From: Candidatus Electryonea clarkiae
Lineage (GTDB): Bacteria; Electryoneota; Electryoneia; Electryoneales; Electryoneaceae
Direction of reading: 5' to 3'
DNA: 55,339 nucleotides
Assembly (NCBI GenBank): GCA_030765455.1
Contig: JAVCCM010000135.1
Coordinates: 1 to 55,339, forward strand
The notes beneath the pieces are model-generated. The model was not told where the DNA came from. It ran no database searches and was given only the letters and a program-made list of their open reading frames with translations. Positions within the stretch are counted from its first letter, which is position 1; each line of letters starts with the position of its first letter. This document shows positions 36,044 through 45,472 of the stretch, piece after piece. Made by a program: the position numbers and the translations under genes.

Positions 36044-36053
36044 AGGAGAAAAA

Positions 36054-38363
36054 ATGAAATTCGAGTTCAAATACAACAAGCATTGCCTACTGGCATTCGC
36101 AATCTTTTCTTTGGAAGTGTGGGTTTGTTTTGCTCAGATCAACTTCACCGAGCATACCATAGCAGATAATTTTGAGGGTGCTTATCATGTTTTCGCAATA
36201 GATCTTGACGGTGATAGTGACATGGACGTGCTCGGAGCTGCTAATGTTTCCGATGACATCACCTGGTGGGAAAACGATGGGGAGCAGGGCTTCACCGAGC
36301 ATACGATTGATGGTGATTTCAACGCTGCGCACTGTGTGTATGCTACAGATATTGACAACGATAGCGACATGGACGTGCTTGGAGCTTCTACAGGAGACGA
36401 TGATATTACCTGGTGGGAGAACGATGGTGAACAGGACTTCACCGAGCATAGAATAGATGGTAATTTCATCTGGGCTTGGTTTGTTTATGCGGCGGATGTT
36501 GACAGCGATGGTGATATGGACGTGCTTGGAGCATCACATATCGGCAATGAAATTACTTGGTGGGAAAATGACGGCGAGCAAGACTTCACCGAGCATACAA
36601 TTACAAGAAATTTCTTCGGTGCTTCATCTGTATACGCTGAAGATATGGATGGTGATGGAGATATGGATGTGCTTGGGACTGCTTTTTTGGCTGATGAAAA
36701 CATTGTCATCTGGTGGGAAAACGACGGTGAACAGGACTTCACCGAACATATAATAGCTGAAAACTTTGAAGGTTCCTGGTCTGCTTATGCAGCAGACATT
36801 GACAGCGACGGTGATATGGACGTGCTCGGATCCACTTATTACGAAAATGATATTATCTGGTGGGAAAACGACGGAGAACAGGACTTCACCGAGCATACAA
36901 TCGCAGATAATTTCGAAGGTCCTTATTCGGTTTACGCAACAGATATGGACGACGACGGCGATATTGACATACTTGGAGCGGCTCGCGGCGCAGATGATAT
37001 TACCTGGTGGGAGAACGATGGTGAGCAAGACTTCACCGAGCATACGATAGAAGACAATTACGACTATGCAACATCAGTTTATGCCACAGATATAGACGGC
37101 GATGACGATATGGACGTGCTCGGATCATCATATGAAGCTGGTGAGCTTACATGGTGGGAGAGCGATTTAGATCCCCTGAGGTGGCGAGTGCTGCCAGACA
37201 GTGGCTTCCTGGTGAATACTTCACTTGAGTTGAGCTGGGAATACCTTTACAATCAAATACGTTCCGTGGATTTTCCGGATGAAGACCTGATCATATCGGT
37301 CGAGGATGGAGAGCAATTATTCGTCGAGTTGGATGACGATGGTTTGACTATCACCAGCGATGAGGACTGGACCGGTAACGACTCCCTGATGCTGACTGTG
37401 ACTGATCCGACCGAGAACACCGACACCACTTACCAGCATATAAAAGTGTTCCACTACGGATGGACGTTACCAGACAGTGTCTTCTTCGAAGATGACACAA
37501 TTCAGTTAAGCATGGATTATCTGTACAGACATCTACATATGAGTGTTCCATACGAGGAACTGGTTATTGTGGTTGAGAACGGAAATTATGTGTACGGTGA
37601 ATTAGGTGATGACGGTATGAATATCTTTACCGAACCGGACTGGAACGGTCTCGACTCCCTGATGCTGATCGCAACTGATCCCGATGAGAACAGCGACACC
37701 ACTTTCCAGCGACTCACAGTGTATCCGGTCAATGATCCGCCAACTGCTTTTACCCTGATCACCCCTGCTGATGAGGCAGTCATCGGGGATTGGGTGGTTG
37801 ATTTCCAATGGGAGAATGCTTCAAATCCCTGGGAGATGGACACGACTCTCTACACCCTCCGCTTCCGATCAAATGCACGAATTCACTTGATTGATAGCCT
37901 ATTGGTCACCGATTACACCGACCTGGAAATTGAGAGTTTAGGTCGTTGGTTGGGATTCGAACCAGGCACCGCGGAATATGAGGTCGAGTGGCGGGTGTCA
38001 GCGGTTGAGCACAGTGGCACTATCAGCTCCGACGCGAATTTCACCTTTATCATACCAATGGAGGGAGTTGATACAGAAGGAAAAGATGCTATCCCGGATG
38101 AGTTTTCCCTCATACCTATTTTCCCCAATCCCTTTAATCCTTCCACAATTGTAACCGTAAGCCTGCCGTCAGCTTCACTGCTCTATGTCAAGGTGTTCAA
38201 TACGCTTGGACAACAGGTGGCAATCCTCGCAAACGAACTGTATTCACCAGGCTACCATCAATTAACCTTCAACGCCGACGAACTACCCAGTGGAATTTAC
38301 TTCATCCACGCAAGTGTGCCTGGGAAGATGGACGAAGTGAGGAAGGTTGTGTTGATTAAATAG
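36054..38363 (+). CDS. Secreted FG-GAP/VCBS-type seven-repeat propeller protein with T9SS sorting domain (paralogue 3)
   Basis: A 769-residue protein. The N-terminal signal contains LLAFAIFSLEVWVCFA. Seven blades span about residues 31-375, with the shared FTEHTI, DxDxDGDMDVLG and WWENDGEQD motifs; blade 4 has two extra residues (ADENIVIWWEN). Two homologous cadherin-like segments follow (LPDSGFLVNTSLELSWEYLY and LPDSVFFEDDTIQLSMDYLY), then an FnIII-like domain. The sorting domain has IFPNPFNP, TLGQQV, SGIYFIHA and final KVVLIK. AAGGAG precedes the ATG, 10 nt after paralogue 2. The middle modules differ from those of paralogues 1 and 2, so the family varies its stalk while keeping propeller and anchor. 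Confidence 0.9.
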   Translation: MKFEFKYNKHCLLAFAIFSLEVWVCFAQINFTEHTIADNFEGAYHVFAIDLDGDSDMDVLGAANVSDDITWWENDGEQGFTEHTIDGDFNAAHCVYATDIDNDSDMDVLGASTGDDDITWWENDGEQDFTEHRIDGNFIWAWFVYAADVDSDGDMDVLGASHIGNEITWWENDGEQDFTEHTITRNFFGASSVYAEDMDGDGDMDVLGTAFLADENIVIWWENDGEQDFTEHIIAENFEGSWSAYAADIDSDGDMDVLGSTYYENDIIWWENDGEQDFTEHTIADNFEGPYSVYATDMDDDGDIDILGAARGADDITWWENDGEQDFTEHTIEDNYDYATSVYATDIDGDDDMDVLGSSYEAGELTWWESDLDPLRWRVLPDSGFLVNTSLELSWEYLYNQIRSVDFPDEDLIISVEDGEQLFVELDDDGLTITSDEDWTGNDSLMLTVTDPTENTDTTYQHIKVFHYGWTLPDSVFFEDDTIQLSMDYLYRHLHMSVPYEELVIVVENGNYVYGELGDDGMNIFTEPDWNGLDSLMLIATDPDENSDTTFQRLTVYPVNDPPTAFTLITPADEAVIGDWVVDFQWENASNPWEMDTTLYTLRFRSNARIHLIDSLLVTDYTDLEIESLGRWLGFEPGTAEYEVEWRVSAVEHSGTISSDANFTFIIPMEGVDTEGKDAIPDEFSLIPIFPNPFNPSTIVTVSLPSASLLYVKVFNTLGQQVAILANELYSPGYHQLTFNADELPSGIYFIHASVPGKMDEVRKVVLIK
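36144..37170 (+). repeat. Seven in-gene repeats of about 147 nt (paralogue 3)
   Basis: Seven tandem copies of the same 49-codon unit as in paralogue 2, with one copy extended by 6 nt. The blades are more diverged than in paralogue 2 but less than in paralogue 1. Confidence 0.88.
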
Positions 38364-38410
38364 GGACACCTTTCCGGATTGGAAATTTGGAAAATTATAC
38401 GTTTTGATAT

Positions 38411-38449
38411 ACAGGCTGGATCAGATATTGAATCAGCCTGTTTTATTTC
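38411..38449 (+). terminator. Rho-independent terminator after propeller paralogue 3
   Basis: ACAGGCTG pairs with CAGCCTGT across a 15-nt loop and is followed by TTTATTT, about 50 nt past the stop codon. Confidence 0.65.
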
Positions 38450-38543
38450 TGAGAGTCATGCATCATCAATAGAACTGTTCAGTTTATTTCTTGTAACCTG
38501 GCTTTGGCAACCGATCTGTAAGCTACCGTTATATTGTAAACAT

Positions 38544-38570
38544 AAAAACCCGGGCAGAACCCGGGTTTTT
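38544..38570. terminator. Bidirectional terminator between propeller genes and rplQ
   Basis: A perfect stem AAAAACCCGGG / CCCGGGTTTTT with a 5-nt loop. It has a T-run on either strand, so it can stop both the plus-strand propeller transcript and the minus-strand ribosomal transcript ending at 38592. Confidence 0.88.
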
Positions 38571-38591
38571 ATTTATGGATATTAAAAGGAA

Positions 38592-39401
38592 TTACTTGTC
38601 TTTGCTTTTTTCGGCTGCATCGTCATCCGTTTTTTCTTCTTCCTTTACTTCTTCGGAAGGGGAATCCTCTGGTTTTACTTCTTCTAATTCGACTTTTGTT
38701 TCTTTTGCTTCTTTCTTTTCGGCTGTATCCGGTTTTGCTGCCACTTCTTTGGCTTCTTCGGCAACCGGTTCTTCTTCAGGAGGGGTTGCCTCAACTTCAA
38801 CTTCCGGTTCAGTAACCTCAGCGCTCGCCGTAATCTCAGTTTCCTGAACTTCTTCCGCTATGTCACTCTCTACCGAAGCTTCCTCGACCTTATCTTCAGT
38901 TGTCTCTATAGCTGCTTCGATCTTCTCGGTGTCTTCAACCTTTTCCGGTTCCGCCGCAGTCTTTTTAACTTTTGTATCTGGTTTTTCAGCCTTGGTCTTT
39001 TTAGCAGCAGTCTTTTTCGTCTTCTTTTTTCCGGCATCGTCAACGGCAAATCCTACCAGCTCGAGTATCGCCATGGGAGCATTATCTCCGAAACGGTTAT
39101 CAAGGCGGATAATCCTTGTGTAGCCACCATTTCTTTCACGGAATTTCGGGCCTATCGTATCGAACAGCTCTTTGACAACCGTCTTGTCCGTAATTTTCTT
39201 CAATACCTGGCGACGTGCTGACAAATCGCCCTTCCTGGCAAAAGTTATCAGCTTTTCGGCATACGAACGGGCCGCTCGAGCTTTTGGCAAGGTGGTAGTA
39301 ATCTTTTTATGTGTAAACAACGCACCCGCAAGATTTGCAAGTAATGCACGTCGATGGGATGCGGTGCGGTTCAGTCCGACATTATGTTTACGATGACGCA
39401 T
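38592..39401 (-). CDS. rplQ: 50S ribosomal protein L17 (bL17) with long acidic/Lys-rich tail
   Basis: The first ~120 residues are ordinary bL17, from [20 protein letters not shown] to [14 protein letters not shown]. They are followed by about 145 extra residues of low complexity made almost only of Lys, Glu, Ala, Thr, Val, Asp and Pro, first basic ([11 protein letters not shown]) and then strongly acidic. Typical bL17 is 116-130 residues, so the protein is roughly doubled in length. The tail is probably disordered and solvent-exposed on the large subunit near the exit side. The frame is uninterrupted and ends just before a terminator, so this is a real extension. It is the last gene of the alpha operon, 54 nt after rpoA. 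Confidence 0.95.
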   Translation of the reverse strand: MRHRKHNVGLNRTASHRRALLANLAGALFTHKKITTTLPKARAARSYAEKLITFARKGDLSARRQVLKKITDKTVVKELFDTIGPKFRERNGGYTRIIRLDNRFGDNAPMAILELVGFAVDDAGKKKTKKTAAKKTKAEKPDTKVKKTAAEPEKVEDTEKIEAAIETTEDKVEEASVESDIAEEVQETEITASAEVTEPEVEVEATPPEEEPVAEEAKEVAAKPDTAEKKEAKETKVELEEVKPEDSPSEEVKEEEKTDDDAAEKSKDK

Positions 39402-39455
39402 AATATATTCCAGTCTTCTAAAGTCTTATTAAGAAATCTCAATAGACTTCTGCAG

Positions 39456-40463
39456 TTATTGTCTCTCTTCCAGGGCAGCTTCGCCGAGGTATTTATCAAC
39501 ATCCATTCCGAACTCAAGACCTTTGGTGTGCAGTACATCAGCGAGTTCAATATATGATTTGCGTCCGAAATTCTTGAATTTCAATAAATCTTCCTCACTG
39601 AAGCGAACCAGGTCGGCTACTATGAGTATCTCCGCATCTCTCAGGCAATTTGCGCTACGCACACTTAAATCAAGCATTTTGACCGGTTGTTTCAGCAATT
39701 TTCTCACACGCAGGATTTCCTCGTCAATCTCCTGCTCCGTTTCTTCTTCAGCAGCCGAGTCAAAATTAATGAACAACTGAATATGATCTCTCAGGATTCG
39801 AGCCGCCTGTGATAGAGCATCGTCAGGAGTAATACTTCCATCCGTCCAGATTTCGAGGATTAATTTCTCATAATCCGTTCTCTGACCGACACGGGTATTT
39901 TCAACCCGGAAAGTTACATTTCGAACAGGACTGAAAATCGAATCTATCGGAATTGTGCCTATCGGAGCATTAGGATCACGATTATCATCCGCCATGACAT
40001 AACCTCTGCCGCGGCGAATGGTCAGCTCAAGACCAAATTCCGCATCATCATTCATAGTGGCTATATGATGATCGGGATTCAAGACCTCAAAATCAGTATT
40101 GTTTTTCTGCAAATCACTCGCCGTGAACGCTCCCGCTCCTTTGAGCTTGATGGACACTTTCGCCGGACGTTTATTAAGAAGTTTCAGGCGGACTTCCTTA
40201 AGGTTCAGCACTACTTCCGCCATATCTTCAGAGACTCCGGGAATAGTTGTGAATTCATGAAGTACTGATGGATCAGCGTCAATTTTTATTAATGTGATCG
40301 CTGCGCCCTGGAGACTCGCAAGAAGTACGCGTCTCAGGGAATTTCCAATAGTGACACCAAACCCGCGCTCAAGAGGATGTATGATAAACTTCCCGTAAGT
40401 AGCGCAGTAGGTTCCTTCATCAAGTTCAATCGTTTCAGGCATCTGAAAATTCAGAGTGCTCAT
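39456..40463 (-). CDS. rpoA: RNA polymerase alpha subunit
   Basis: 335 residues with both domains. The N-terminal assembly domain has FIIHPLERGFGVTIGNSLRR, the dimer and beta-contact region. The C-terminal domain contains LDLSVRSANCLRDAEI, including the Arg that contacts UP-element DNA in Escherichia coli, and a helix-hairpin-helix near FKNFGRKSYIELADVL. The linker is acidic (EEETEQEIDEEI). Normal length. It sits between rpsD (24 nt) and rplQ as in most bacteria and should be co-transcribed with them. Confidence 0.98.
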   Translation of the reverse strand: MSTLNFQMPETIELDEGTYCATYGKFIIHPLERGFGVTIGNSLRRVLLASLQGAAITLIKIDADPSVLHEFTTIPGVSEDMAEVVLNLKEVRLKLLNKRPAKVSIKLKGAGAFTASDLQKNNTDFEVLNPDHHIATMNDDAEFGLELTIRRGRGYVMADDNRDPNAPIGTIPIDSIFSPVRNVTFRVENTRVGQRTDYEKLILEIWTDGSITPDDALSQAARILRDHIQLFINFDSAAEEETEQEIDEEILRVRKLLKQPVKMLDLSVRSANCLRDAEILIVADLVRFSEEDLLKFKNFGRKSYIELADVLHTKGLEFGMDVDKYLGEAALEERQ

Positions 40464-40487
40464 AAGATTTCTCCGTTCCAGAAATTA

Positions 40488-41117
40488 TTACTTGGAATAC
40501 AGCTCAACAACAGCCTGTTCATTTACATCTACAGGGATATCCACACGTGCTGGAAATTCAGATAACCTGCCCATTAATCTAGCTTTATCCAGTTCGAGAT
40601 AAGATATCTGTCTTCCCTCTTTTACCCTTCGCAAGCTGTCATGAATAACCTTCAATTTTCTTGATTTATCCTTGACCTGAACAATATCGCCAGGAGTAAC
40701 GATGAAAGAAGGAATATCCACAAGCTTACCATTCACAAGGAAATGCCTGTGCCTGACAAGCTGGCGAGCCGCACGAAGACTGCTTGCAAAACCAATCCGA
40801 TATATTACGTTATCGAGGCGGCGTTCAAGCATGGATAAAAGGTTTTCACCTGTAATCCCTTTTTGAGAAGCAGCTTTTTCATAATAATTATGGAATTGAG
40901 TTTCGAGAATCCCATACGTCCTGCGGATTTTCTGTTTCTCACGTAACTGAGTCCCATATTCCGATCTCTTGCGGCGGCGGTTTTGACCATGTTGTCCCGG
41001 AGCATATTCTTTACGCTCAAATGAGCATTTAGCGCCATAACAACGCTCGCCCTTCAGAAATAACTTCGCGCCTTCTCTTCGACATGTTTTGCAAACAGCA
41101 CCTGTATAACGAGCCAT
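40488..41117 (-). CDS. rpsD: 30S ribosomal protein S4 (uS4)
   Basis: 209 residues, full length. The N-terminus carries four Cys (CKTC and CYGAKC), the zinc-binding version of uS4. The S4 RNA-binding domain is clear at LERRLDNVIYRIGFASSLRA followed by RQLVRHRHFLVNGKLV. As a primary 16S rRNA binder it nucleates 30S assembly; in some bacteria it represses the alpha operon, but no leader element is identified here. It lies 107 nt after rpsK. Confidence 0.98.
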   Translation of the reverse strand: MARYTGAVCKTCRREGAKLFLKGERCYGAKCSFERKEYAPGQHGQNRRRKRSEYGTQLREKQKIRRTYGILETQFHNYYEKAASQKGITGENLLSMLERRLDNVIYRIGFASSLRAARQLVRHRHFLVNGKLVDIPSFIVTPGDIVQVKDKSRKLKVIHDSLRRVKEGRQISYLELDKARLMGRLSEFPARVDIPVDVNEQAVVELYSK

Positions 41118-41224
41118 CAGATAATTCCGTATGTAATAAAGTTTAAAACAATAAAGCCCAAATGCTCAAAAATAATAGTTAAAATTGTGGTTGGAGAAAT
41201 AGTATCTCAATCACTAAAAATGAA

Positions 41225-41614
41225 TTATACCCGTCGCCTTTTCTTCGGACGACAACCATTATGCGGTAGTGGCGTAACGTCACGAATCGCTTTTATTTGG
41301 AGACCTGCAGCCTGTAAAGCACGGATTGCTGCTTCACGGCCTGCCCCTGGCCCCTTGACCATCACCTGAACCTTTTGCAAGCCAATATCCATAGCCTGTT
41401 TTGCACAAGCGGTAGCGGCTTGAGTCGCAGCGAATGGTGTATTCTTACGCGAGCCTTTGAAACCAACTCTCCCTGACGAAGACCAGGCAATCGTATTACC
41501 ATAATTATCTGCGAGAGTAATTATTGTATTGTTGAAGCTGGCTTTGATAAAAGCCATCCCGTTTGCGTCAACCTTTTCTTTCTTCTTGGTACTACGTTTT
41601 TTAGGAGTAGCCAT
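41225..41614 (-). CDS. rpsK: 30S ribosomal protein S11 (uS11)
   Basis: 129 residues. A Lys-rich N-terminus ([12 protein letters not shown]) precedes the conserved core: [37 protein letters not shown] and [18 protein letters not shown]. The C-terminus ends in the conserved basic [11 protein letters not shown]. It sits on the 30S platform. It is 85 nt after rpsM. Confidence 0.98.
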   Translation of the reverse strand: MATPKKRSTKKKEKVDANGMAFIKASFNNTIITLADNYGNTIAWSSSGRVGFKGSRKNTPFAATQAATACAKQAMDIGLQKVQVMVKGPGAGREAAIRALQAAGLQIKAIRDVTPLPHNGCRPKKRRRV

Positions 41615-41699
41615 TTTTTAACACCTCTTCAATTCCCTATGTGTAATTTTACACCGGGAATGAACAATAAAAAACCAATTCTGCCTTGTAATAATGCTA

Positions 41700-42065
41700 T
41701 TATTTCCGTTTGATTGCACCCTTTTTCTTGCCTTTTCGAGTGCGTGCATTATTTTTTGTATTCTGACCATGTACCGGCAATCCACGACGATGCCTCAATC
41801 CGCGATAGCATCTAATGTCCATCAGCCGTTTGATATTCATCTGGATTTCAGTCCTTAAAGGACCTTCTACCTTATGGTTGTTGTTGATTTCCTCTCTGAT
41901 TGCACGAACTTCCTGATCAGATAATTCCTTTATTTTCCTGGCACGGTCAACTTTACAGGCATCACAAATACGCTCTGCCTTCGTTCTGCCAATACCAAAA
42001 ATATAAGTCAGTGCAACATCCGCACGCTTGTCGTTAGGAAGATCAACACCCGCGATTCTTGCCAT
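41700..42065 (-). CDS. rpsM: 30S ribosomal protein S13 (uS13)
   Basis: 121 residues. It begins [20 protein letters not shown] and has the helix-two-turn-helix segment [17 protein letters not shown]. The conserved [16 protein letters not shown] and the basic tail [14 protein letters not shown] reach the tRNA-binding sites in the 30S head. The start lies 4 nt after the rpmJ stop codon, using a ribosome site inside the end of rpmJ. Confidence 0.98.
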   Translation of the reverse strand: MARIAGVDLPNDKRADVALTYIFGIGRTKAERICDACKVDRARKIKELSDQEVRAIREEINNNHKVEGPLRTEIQMNIKRLMDIRCYRGLRHRRGLPVHGQNTKNNARTRKGKKKGAIKRK

Positions 42066-42069
42066 TACC

Positions 42070-42183
42070 TTACCCCTGCCGTTGCTTATGCTTGGGATTC
42101 TTGCAGATTACTCGTACGACACCTCGTCGCTTGATAATCTTGCAATGCTCACACATTTTCCGTACAGATGAGCGGACTTTCAT
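42070..42183 (-). CDS. rpmJ: 50S ribosomal protein L36 (bL36), zinc-binding form
   Basis: A 37-residue gene found by reading the gap between infA and rpsM. The product starts [20 protein letters not shown] and ends [13 protein letters not shown]. CxxC, then Cys and His, give the zinc site, so this is the C+ form. Position and orientation match the canonical order infA-rpmJ-rpsM. The stop codon is 4 nt before rpsM. Confidence 0.96.
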   Translation of the reverse strand: MKVRSSVRKMCEHCKIIKRRGVVRVICKNPKHKQRQG

Positions 42184-42275
42184 CGGTCTGCTCCCTTTTT
42201 TTCAGCTTATGATCTACGGTTGGAAGGCTGAAATATTTCCCTGTCATTCACCTTCTGTTAACGTAAACCAGCATG

Positions 42276-42494
42276 TTACTTGTATCTATAAATTATCCGT
42301 CCCCGCGCAAGATCATAAGGGCTGAGTTCAACCGTAACCTTGTCGCCGGGCAAAATCCGGATATAATGCATTCGCATTTTACCCGAAATATGAGCCAGCA
42401 CCTTGTGACCTCCTTCCAACTCCACTGAAAAAGTGGCATTGGGAAGGGTCTCCAATATCGTTCCGTCCATCTTGATCGTAGCTTCTTTGGCCAA
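42276..42494 (-). CDS. infA: Translation initiation factor IF-1
   Basis: 72 residues, the normal length, forming one S1/OB-fold domain: [38 protein letters not shown] and [17 protein letters not shown] at the end. It binds the 30S A site during initiation. It lies between map (87 nt) and rpmJ (92 nt), the usual position. Confidence 0.98.
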   Translation of the reverse strand: MAKEATIKMDGTILETLPNATFSVELEGGHKVLAHISGKMRMHYIRILPGDKVTVELSPYDLARGRIIYRYK

Positions 42495-42581
42495 ACGATT
42501 TTCCCCTGCTGATTACATCTATTTCTGTATTTTGCCTTTTTCCGGACTCTAACAGTACATCGGGATCAATAATCCATTCGG

Positions 42582-43352
42582 TTATGGATCCAATGTTAAA
42601 ATCCTTGGCCCGTTACTTGTTATCGCAACTGTATGTTCAAAGTGAGCCGACGGTTTTCCATCTCTTGTAACTACCGTCCAGCCATCGTCTAAAATATCTA
42701 CTTTATAAGTTCCGAGGTTGATCATCGGTTCAATAGCAATGACCATCCCCTCGCGCAGCTTTACACCTCTTCCAGCTTTTCCATAATTTGGCACCTGGGG
42801 TTCTTCATGTAACTCTTTGCCTATTCCATGACCAACGAGGTCACGAACAACGGAAAATCCCCTTTTTTCAACGTAACTCTGGACAGCGTGACCGATATCG
42901 GATAAATGCGATCCGGGCTTTGCATGTTCTATAGCCTGTTCCAATGCCTCTTTTGTGGATTTGACAAGCTCTGAAACATCATCATCAACATCAGTTCCAA
43001 TGATAAATGTTCTTGCCGCGTCACCATACCAACCGTTAAGCTTAACACCAATATCGACACTCAGTATCTGACCTTCTTGCAAAGGTGTAGCTGATGGAAA
43101 CCCGTGAACAACCTGTTCATCTATAGACATACAACATGCTGTGGGAAACGGTTCAGTGCCGGTAGAGCCCTGTATTCCCTTAAATGCTGCATCCGCATTA
43201 TGCTTTTCAATGTACTTTTCCACGGCATCATTAATCTCTGCCGTGGTAATTCCAGGTTTTGCCATGTCACCCGCAAGAGCCAGGCACTCGGCTACAATCC
43301 GGTTCGGCTTTACCATTTCTTCAATATCACGAGATGTTTTAAGTCTAATCAT
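42582..43352 (-). CDS. map: Methionine aminopeptidase, type I
   Basis: About 256 residues, removing initiator Met from nascent proteins. All metal ligands are visible: the two Asp in VDIGVKLNGWYGDAAR, His in LVGHGIGKELHEEP, Glu in IAIEPMINLG and Glu in HFEHTVAIT. The start is taken at the ATG at 43352 (MIRLKTSRDIEEM), matching the family; a GTG three codons upstream (43361) is an alternative. No strong Shine-Dalgarno is seen. The length is that of the short type Ia form without an N-terminal zinc extension. Confidence 0.97.
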   Translation of the reverse strand: MIRLKTSRDIEEMVKPNRIVAECLALAGDMAKPGITTAEINDAVEKYIEKHNADAAFKGIQGSTGTEPFPTACCMSIDEQVVHGFPSATPLQEGQILSVDIGVKLNGWYGDAARTFIIGTDVDDDVSELVKSTKEALEQAIEHAKPGSHLSDIGHAVQSYVEKRGFSVVRDLVGHGIGKELHEEPQVPNYGKAGRGVKLREGMVIAIEPMINLGTYKVDILDDGWTVVTRDGKPSAHFEHTVAITSNGPRILTLDP

Positions 43353-43445
43353 TATCCACACCGGAAATGATAAATGGTCTCGTGTTAAATAAACTCATTA
43401 TTTTTTCTCTCTAAAGAGCCGGTCATTCAACATTGCAGGTTTTAG

Positions 43446-44081
43446 CTACAGCGCTTCTTCAACCCTTGCTTTTATCTCTTCTACCTTGCCGTCGCCATTC
43501 ACTTGCAAAAGTTTACCGACGTTACTGTAATACTCCGATAATGGCGCGGTCTGGTCGTGATACACTCTTAACCTGTTCCTGATAACTTCTTCCTTATCGT
43601 CGTCACGCAATATGAGCTTTGTGCCATCATCGTCACAAACGCCTTCATCTTTCGGCGGGGCAAACATAATATTATAAACCCGTCCACATTCAGGACAACT
43701 TCGGCGCGATCCGAGACGTTTTACTACAATCTCATCGTCTATAGTAAGCTCGAGCGCTTTGTCAACCTCGAGATTGAGTTCTTCCATTAGCTTATCAAGG
43801 CCTTCCGCCTGCGGAACAGTCCTGGGAAACCCGTCAAATATAACAGCCTTGCCGCTCAGCTCTTTCATCTTCTCGCCAATCAAGCCAAGAATAACGCCAT
43901 CTGGAACGAGTTCGCCTCGATCCATATATCCTTTGGCTGAAACACCCAGCTCAGTGCCTTCGCGAACTGCCGCGCGAAGAAGATCACCGGTTGATAACTG
44001 AATTGCCTCAAACCTGTCGATTAAAAACTGTGCCTGTGTTCCCTTCCCCACTCCTGGGGGACCCAGTAGTATTAACCGCAT
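43446..44081 (-). CDS. adk: Adenylate kinase
   Basis: 211 residues from the ATG at 44081, preceded by GAGGAAACA. The P-loop is GPPGVGKGTQA and the NMP-binding part has STGDLLRAAVREGTELG and DGFPRTVPQAE. The LID domain contains SCPECGRVYN and, further on, CDDDGT. This gives the Cys3Asp-type zinc site seen in Bacillus-like enzymes rather than the zinc-free LID of Escherichia coli. It catalyses ATP + AMP to 2 ADP. It sits between secY and map, as in many bacteria. Confidence 0.97.
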   Translation of the reverse strand: MRLILLGPPGVGKGTQAQFLIDRFEAIQLSTGDLLRAAVREGTELGVSAKGYMDRGELVPDGVILGLIGEKMKELSGKAVIFDGFPRTVPQAEGLDKLMEELNLEVDKALELTIDDEIVVKRLGSRRSCPECGRVYNIMFAPPKDEGVCDDDGTKLILRDDDKEEVIRNRLRVYHDQTAPLSEYYSNVGKLLQVNGDGKVEEIKARVEEAL

Positions 44082-44112
44082 TGTTTCCTCGTTGTTAAAC
44101 AATTTTCAGCGC

Positions 44113-45438
44113 TTACATGCGCCGCCGACCCCTAAGTCTTCCGGATTTCATAAGTCCGTCATAGTGGCGCATCAGTAAGTGTGAATCAACCTGCTGAAGC
44201 GTATCAAGTGCCACGCCGACAACAATCAGGAGACTTGTTCCGCCATAGAATGATGAAAGATTATATCCCACGTTTGTGTACTTGCTTATCAAAGTGGGAA
44301 AGACGGCAATAAACGCCAATGCTACTGAGCCCGGCAACGTTATTCTTGTAAGGATATTATCCAGAAATTCAGCCGTCTTTTTACCTGGTTTAACTCCGGG
44401 AATCATGCCCCCGTATTTCTTCAGGTTGGTTGCTACGTCAACCGGATTAAATGCTATAGCAGTGTAAAAATATGTGAAAAAGATGATTAATAAACTGTAA
44501 AATATTATATAAATCCAGCTATCCATCCTGAATGCTGTGCTTAACCAATCCTGCAAGCCCCCGGCTGGAAGAAAAGTTGATACTGTCTGCGGAAAAAACA
44601 TGATTGTCTGCGCGAAAATTATCGGCATAACTCCGGCAGTATTGATACGTAACGGGATGTGAGTTGACTGTCCGCCATACATCTTTCTACCAACTACCCG
44701 CTTGGTATATTGCACTGTTATCCTGCGTTGTCCCTGGGTCAGCAGCACCACAGCCATTACTGTCAATACCATCACAGCAAGCAACACCAGCTCCATCATG
44801 ATGCTTCTGATTCCCTGGCGCAAAAGTTGATATTCATCAAGGAACGCATAGGGGAACCGGTCAATAATACCAACAAAGATTATAAGACTGATCCCATTTC
44901 CAATCCCTCGCTCGTCTATCTGTTCACCAAGCCACATGATAAAAATTGTTCCGGCAGTCAGGGTGATCATTGTAAGCAGGTAGAATGGAATCCCCGGCGC
45001 AATGACTACTTTCTGTGTTCCGATCTGAATTCCTGCCAGGAATGCAGATACACCTACCGCCTGCATTATAGAAATGCCAACAGTTCCATAACGTGTCAGT
45101 TGGGTAATCTTCTTTCTTCCCTCATCGCCCTGCTGTTGTAAGCGGTGGAAATAAGGAACCACTGTAGCAAGCAATTGGATAATAATGGAAGCAGAAATGT
45201 AAGGCATAATTCCCAGCGCGAAAATCGTCGCCCGGCTCAGGTTGCCGCCTGCAAACAAGTCGTAAAGCCCAAACAAAGTGTTTGCCTGCTGCTCGAAAAA
45301 CGTTCCTAATACGCCCGCATCTATACCCGGAACCGGTATGTGTCCACCGATCCGGTAAATGATAAAGATTGATAACGTAAAAATTATTCTTTTACGTAGC
45401 TCCGGAATCTTAAAAATATTTTGCAGCTTTTCCAGCAT
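44113..45438 (-). CDS. secY: Protein translocase subunit SecY
   Basis: A 441-residue, ten-helix channel of the Sec translocon. It contains the plug-region sequence LYDLFAGGNLSRATIFALG, the segment GIMPYISASIIIQLL, and the cytosolic loops with RRITVQYTKRVVGRKMYGG and GVKPGKKTAEFLD. Length and helix pattern are normal. It supplies the inner-membrane step for the exported proteins in this window. It follows rplO by 34 nt and precedes adk by 31 nt. Confidence 0.98.
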   Translation of the reverse strand: MLEKLQNIFKIPELRKRIIFTLSIFIIYRIGGHIPVPGIDAGVLGTFFEQQANTLFGLYDLFAGGNLSRATIFALGIMPYISASIIIQLLATVVPYFHRLQQQGDEGRKKITQLTRYGTVGISIMQAVGVSAFLAGIQIGTQKVVIAPGIPFYLLTMITLTAGTIFIMWLGEQIDERGIGNGISLIIFVGIIDRFPYAFLDEYQLLRQGIRSIMMELVLLAVMVLTVMAVVLLTQGQRRITVQYTKRVVGRKMYGGQSTHIPLRINTAGVMPIIFAQTIMFFPQTVSTFLPAGGLQDWLSTAFRMDSWIYIIFYSLLIIFFTYFYTAIAFNPVDVATNLKKYGGMIPGVKPGKKTAEFLDNILTRITLPGSVALAFIAVFPTLISKYTNVGYNLSSFYGGTSLLIVVGVALDTLQQVDSHLLMRHYDGLMKSGRLRGRRRM

Positions 45439-45472
45439 GACTTGTTTTAATCCTTAGGTACTTTTGGGTTGC

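Noticed and set aside
31600..37170. CRISPR-like or satellite tandem array
   Set aside because: The repeats are in frame, 147 nt long and encode a consistent 49-residue protein unit with conserved motifs.
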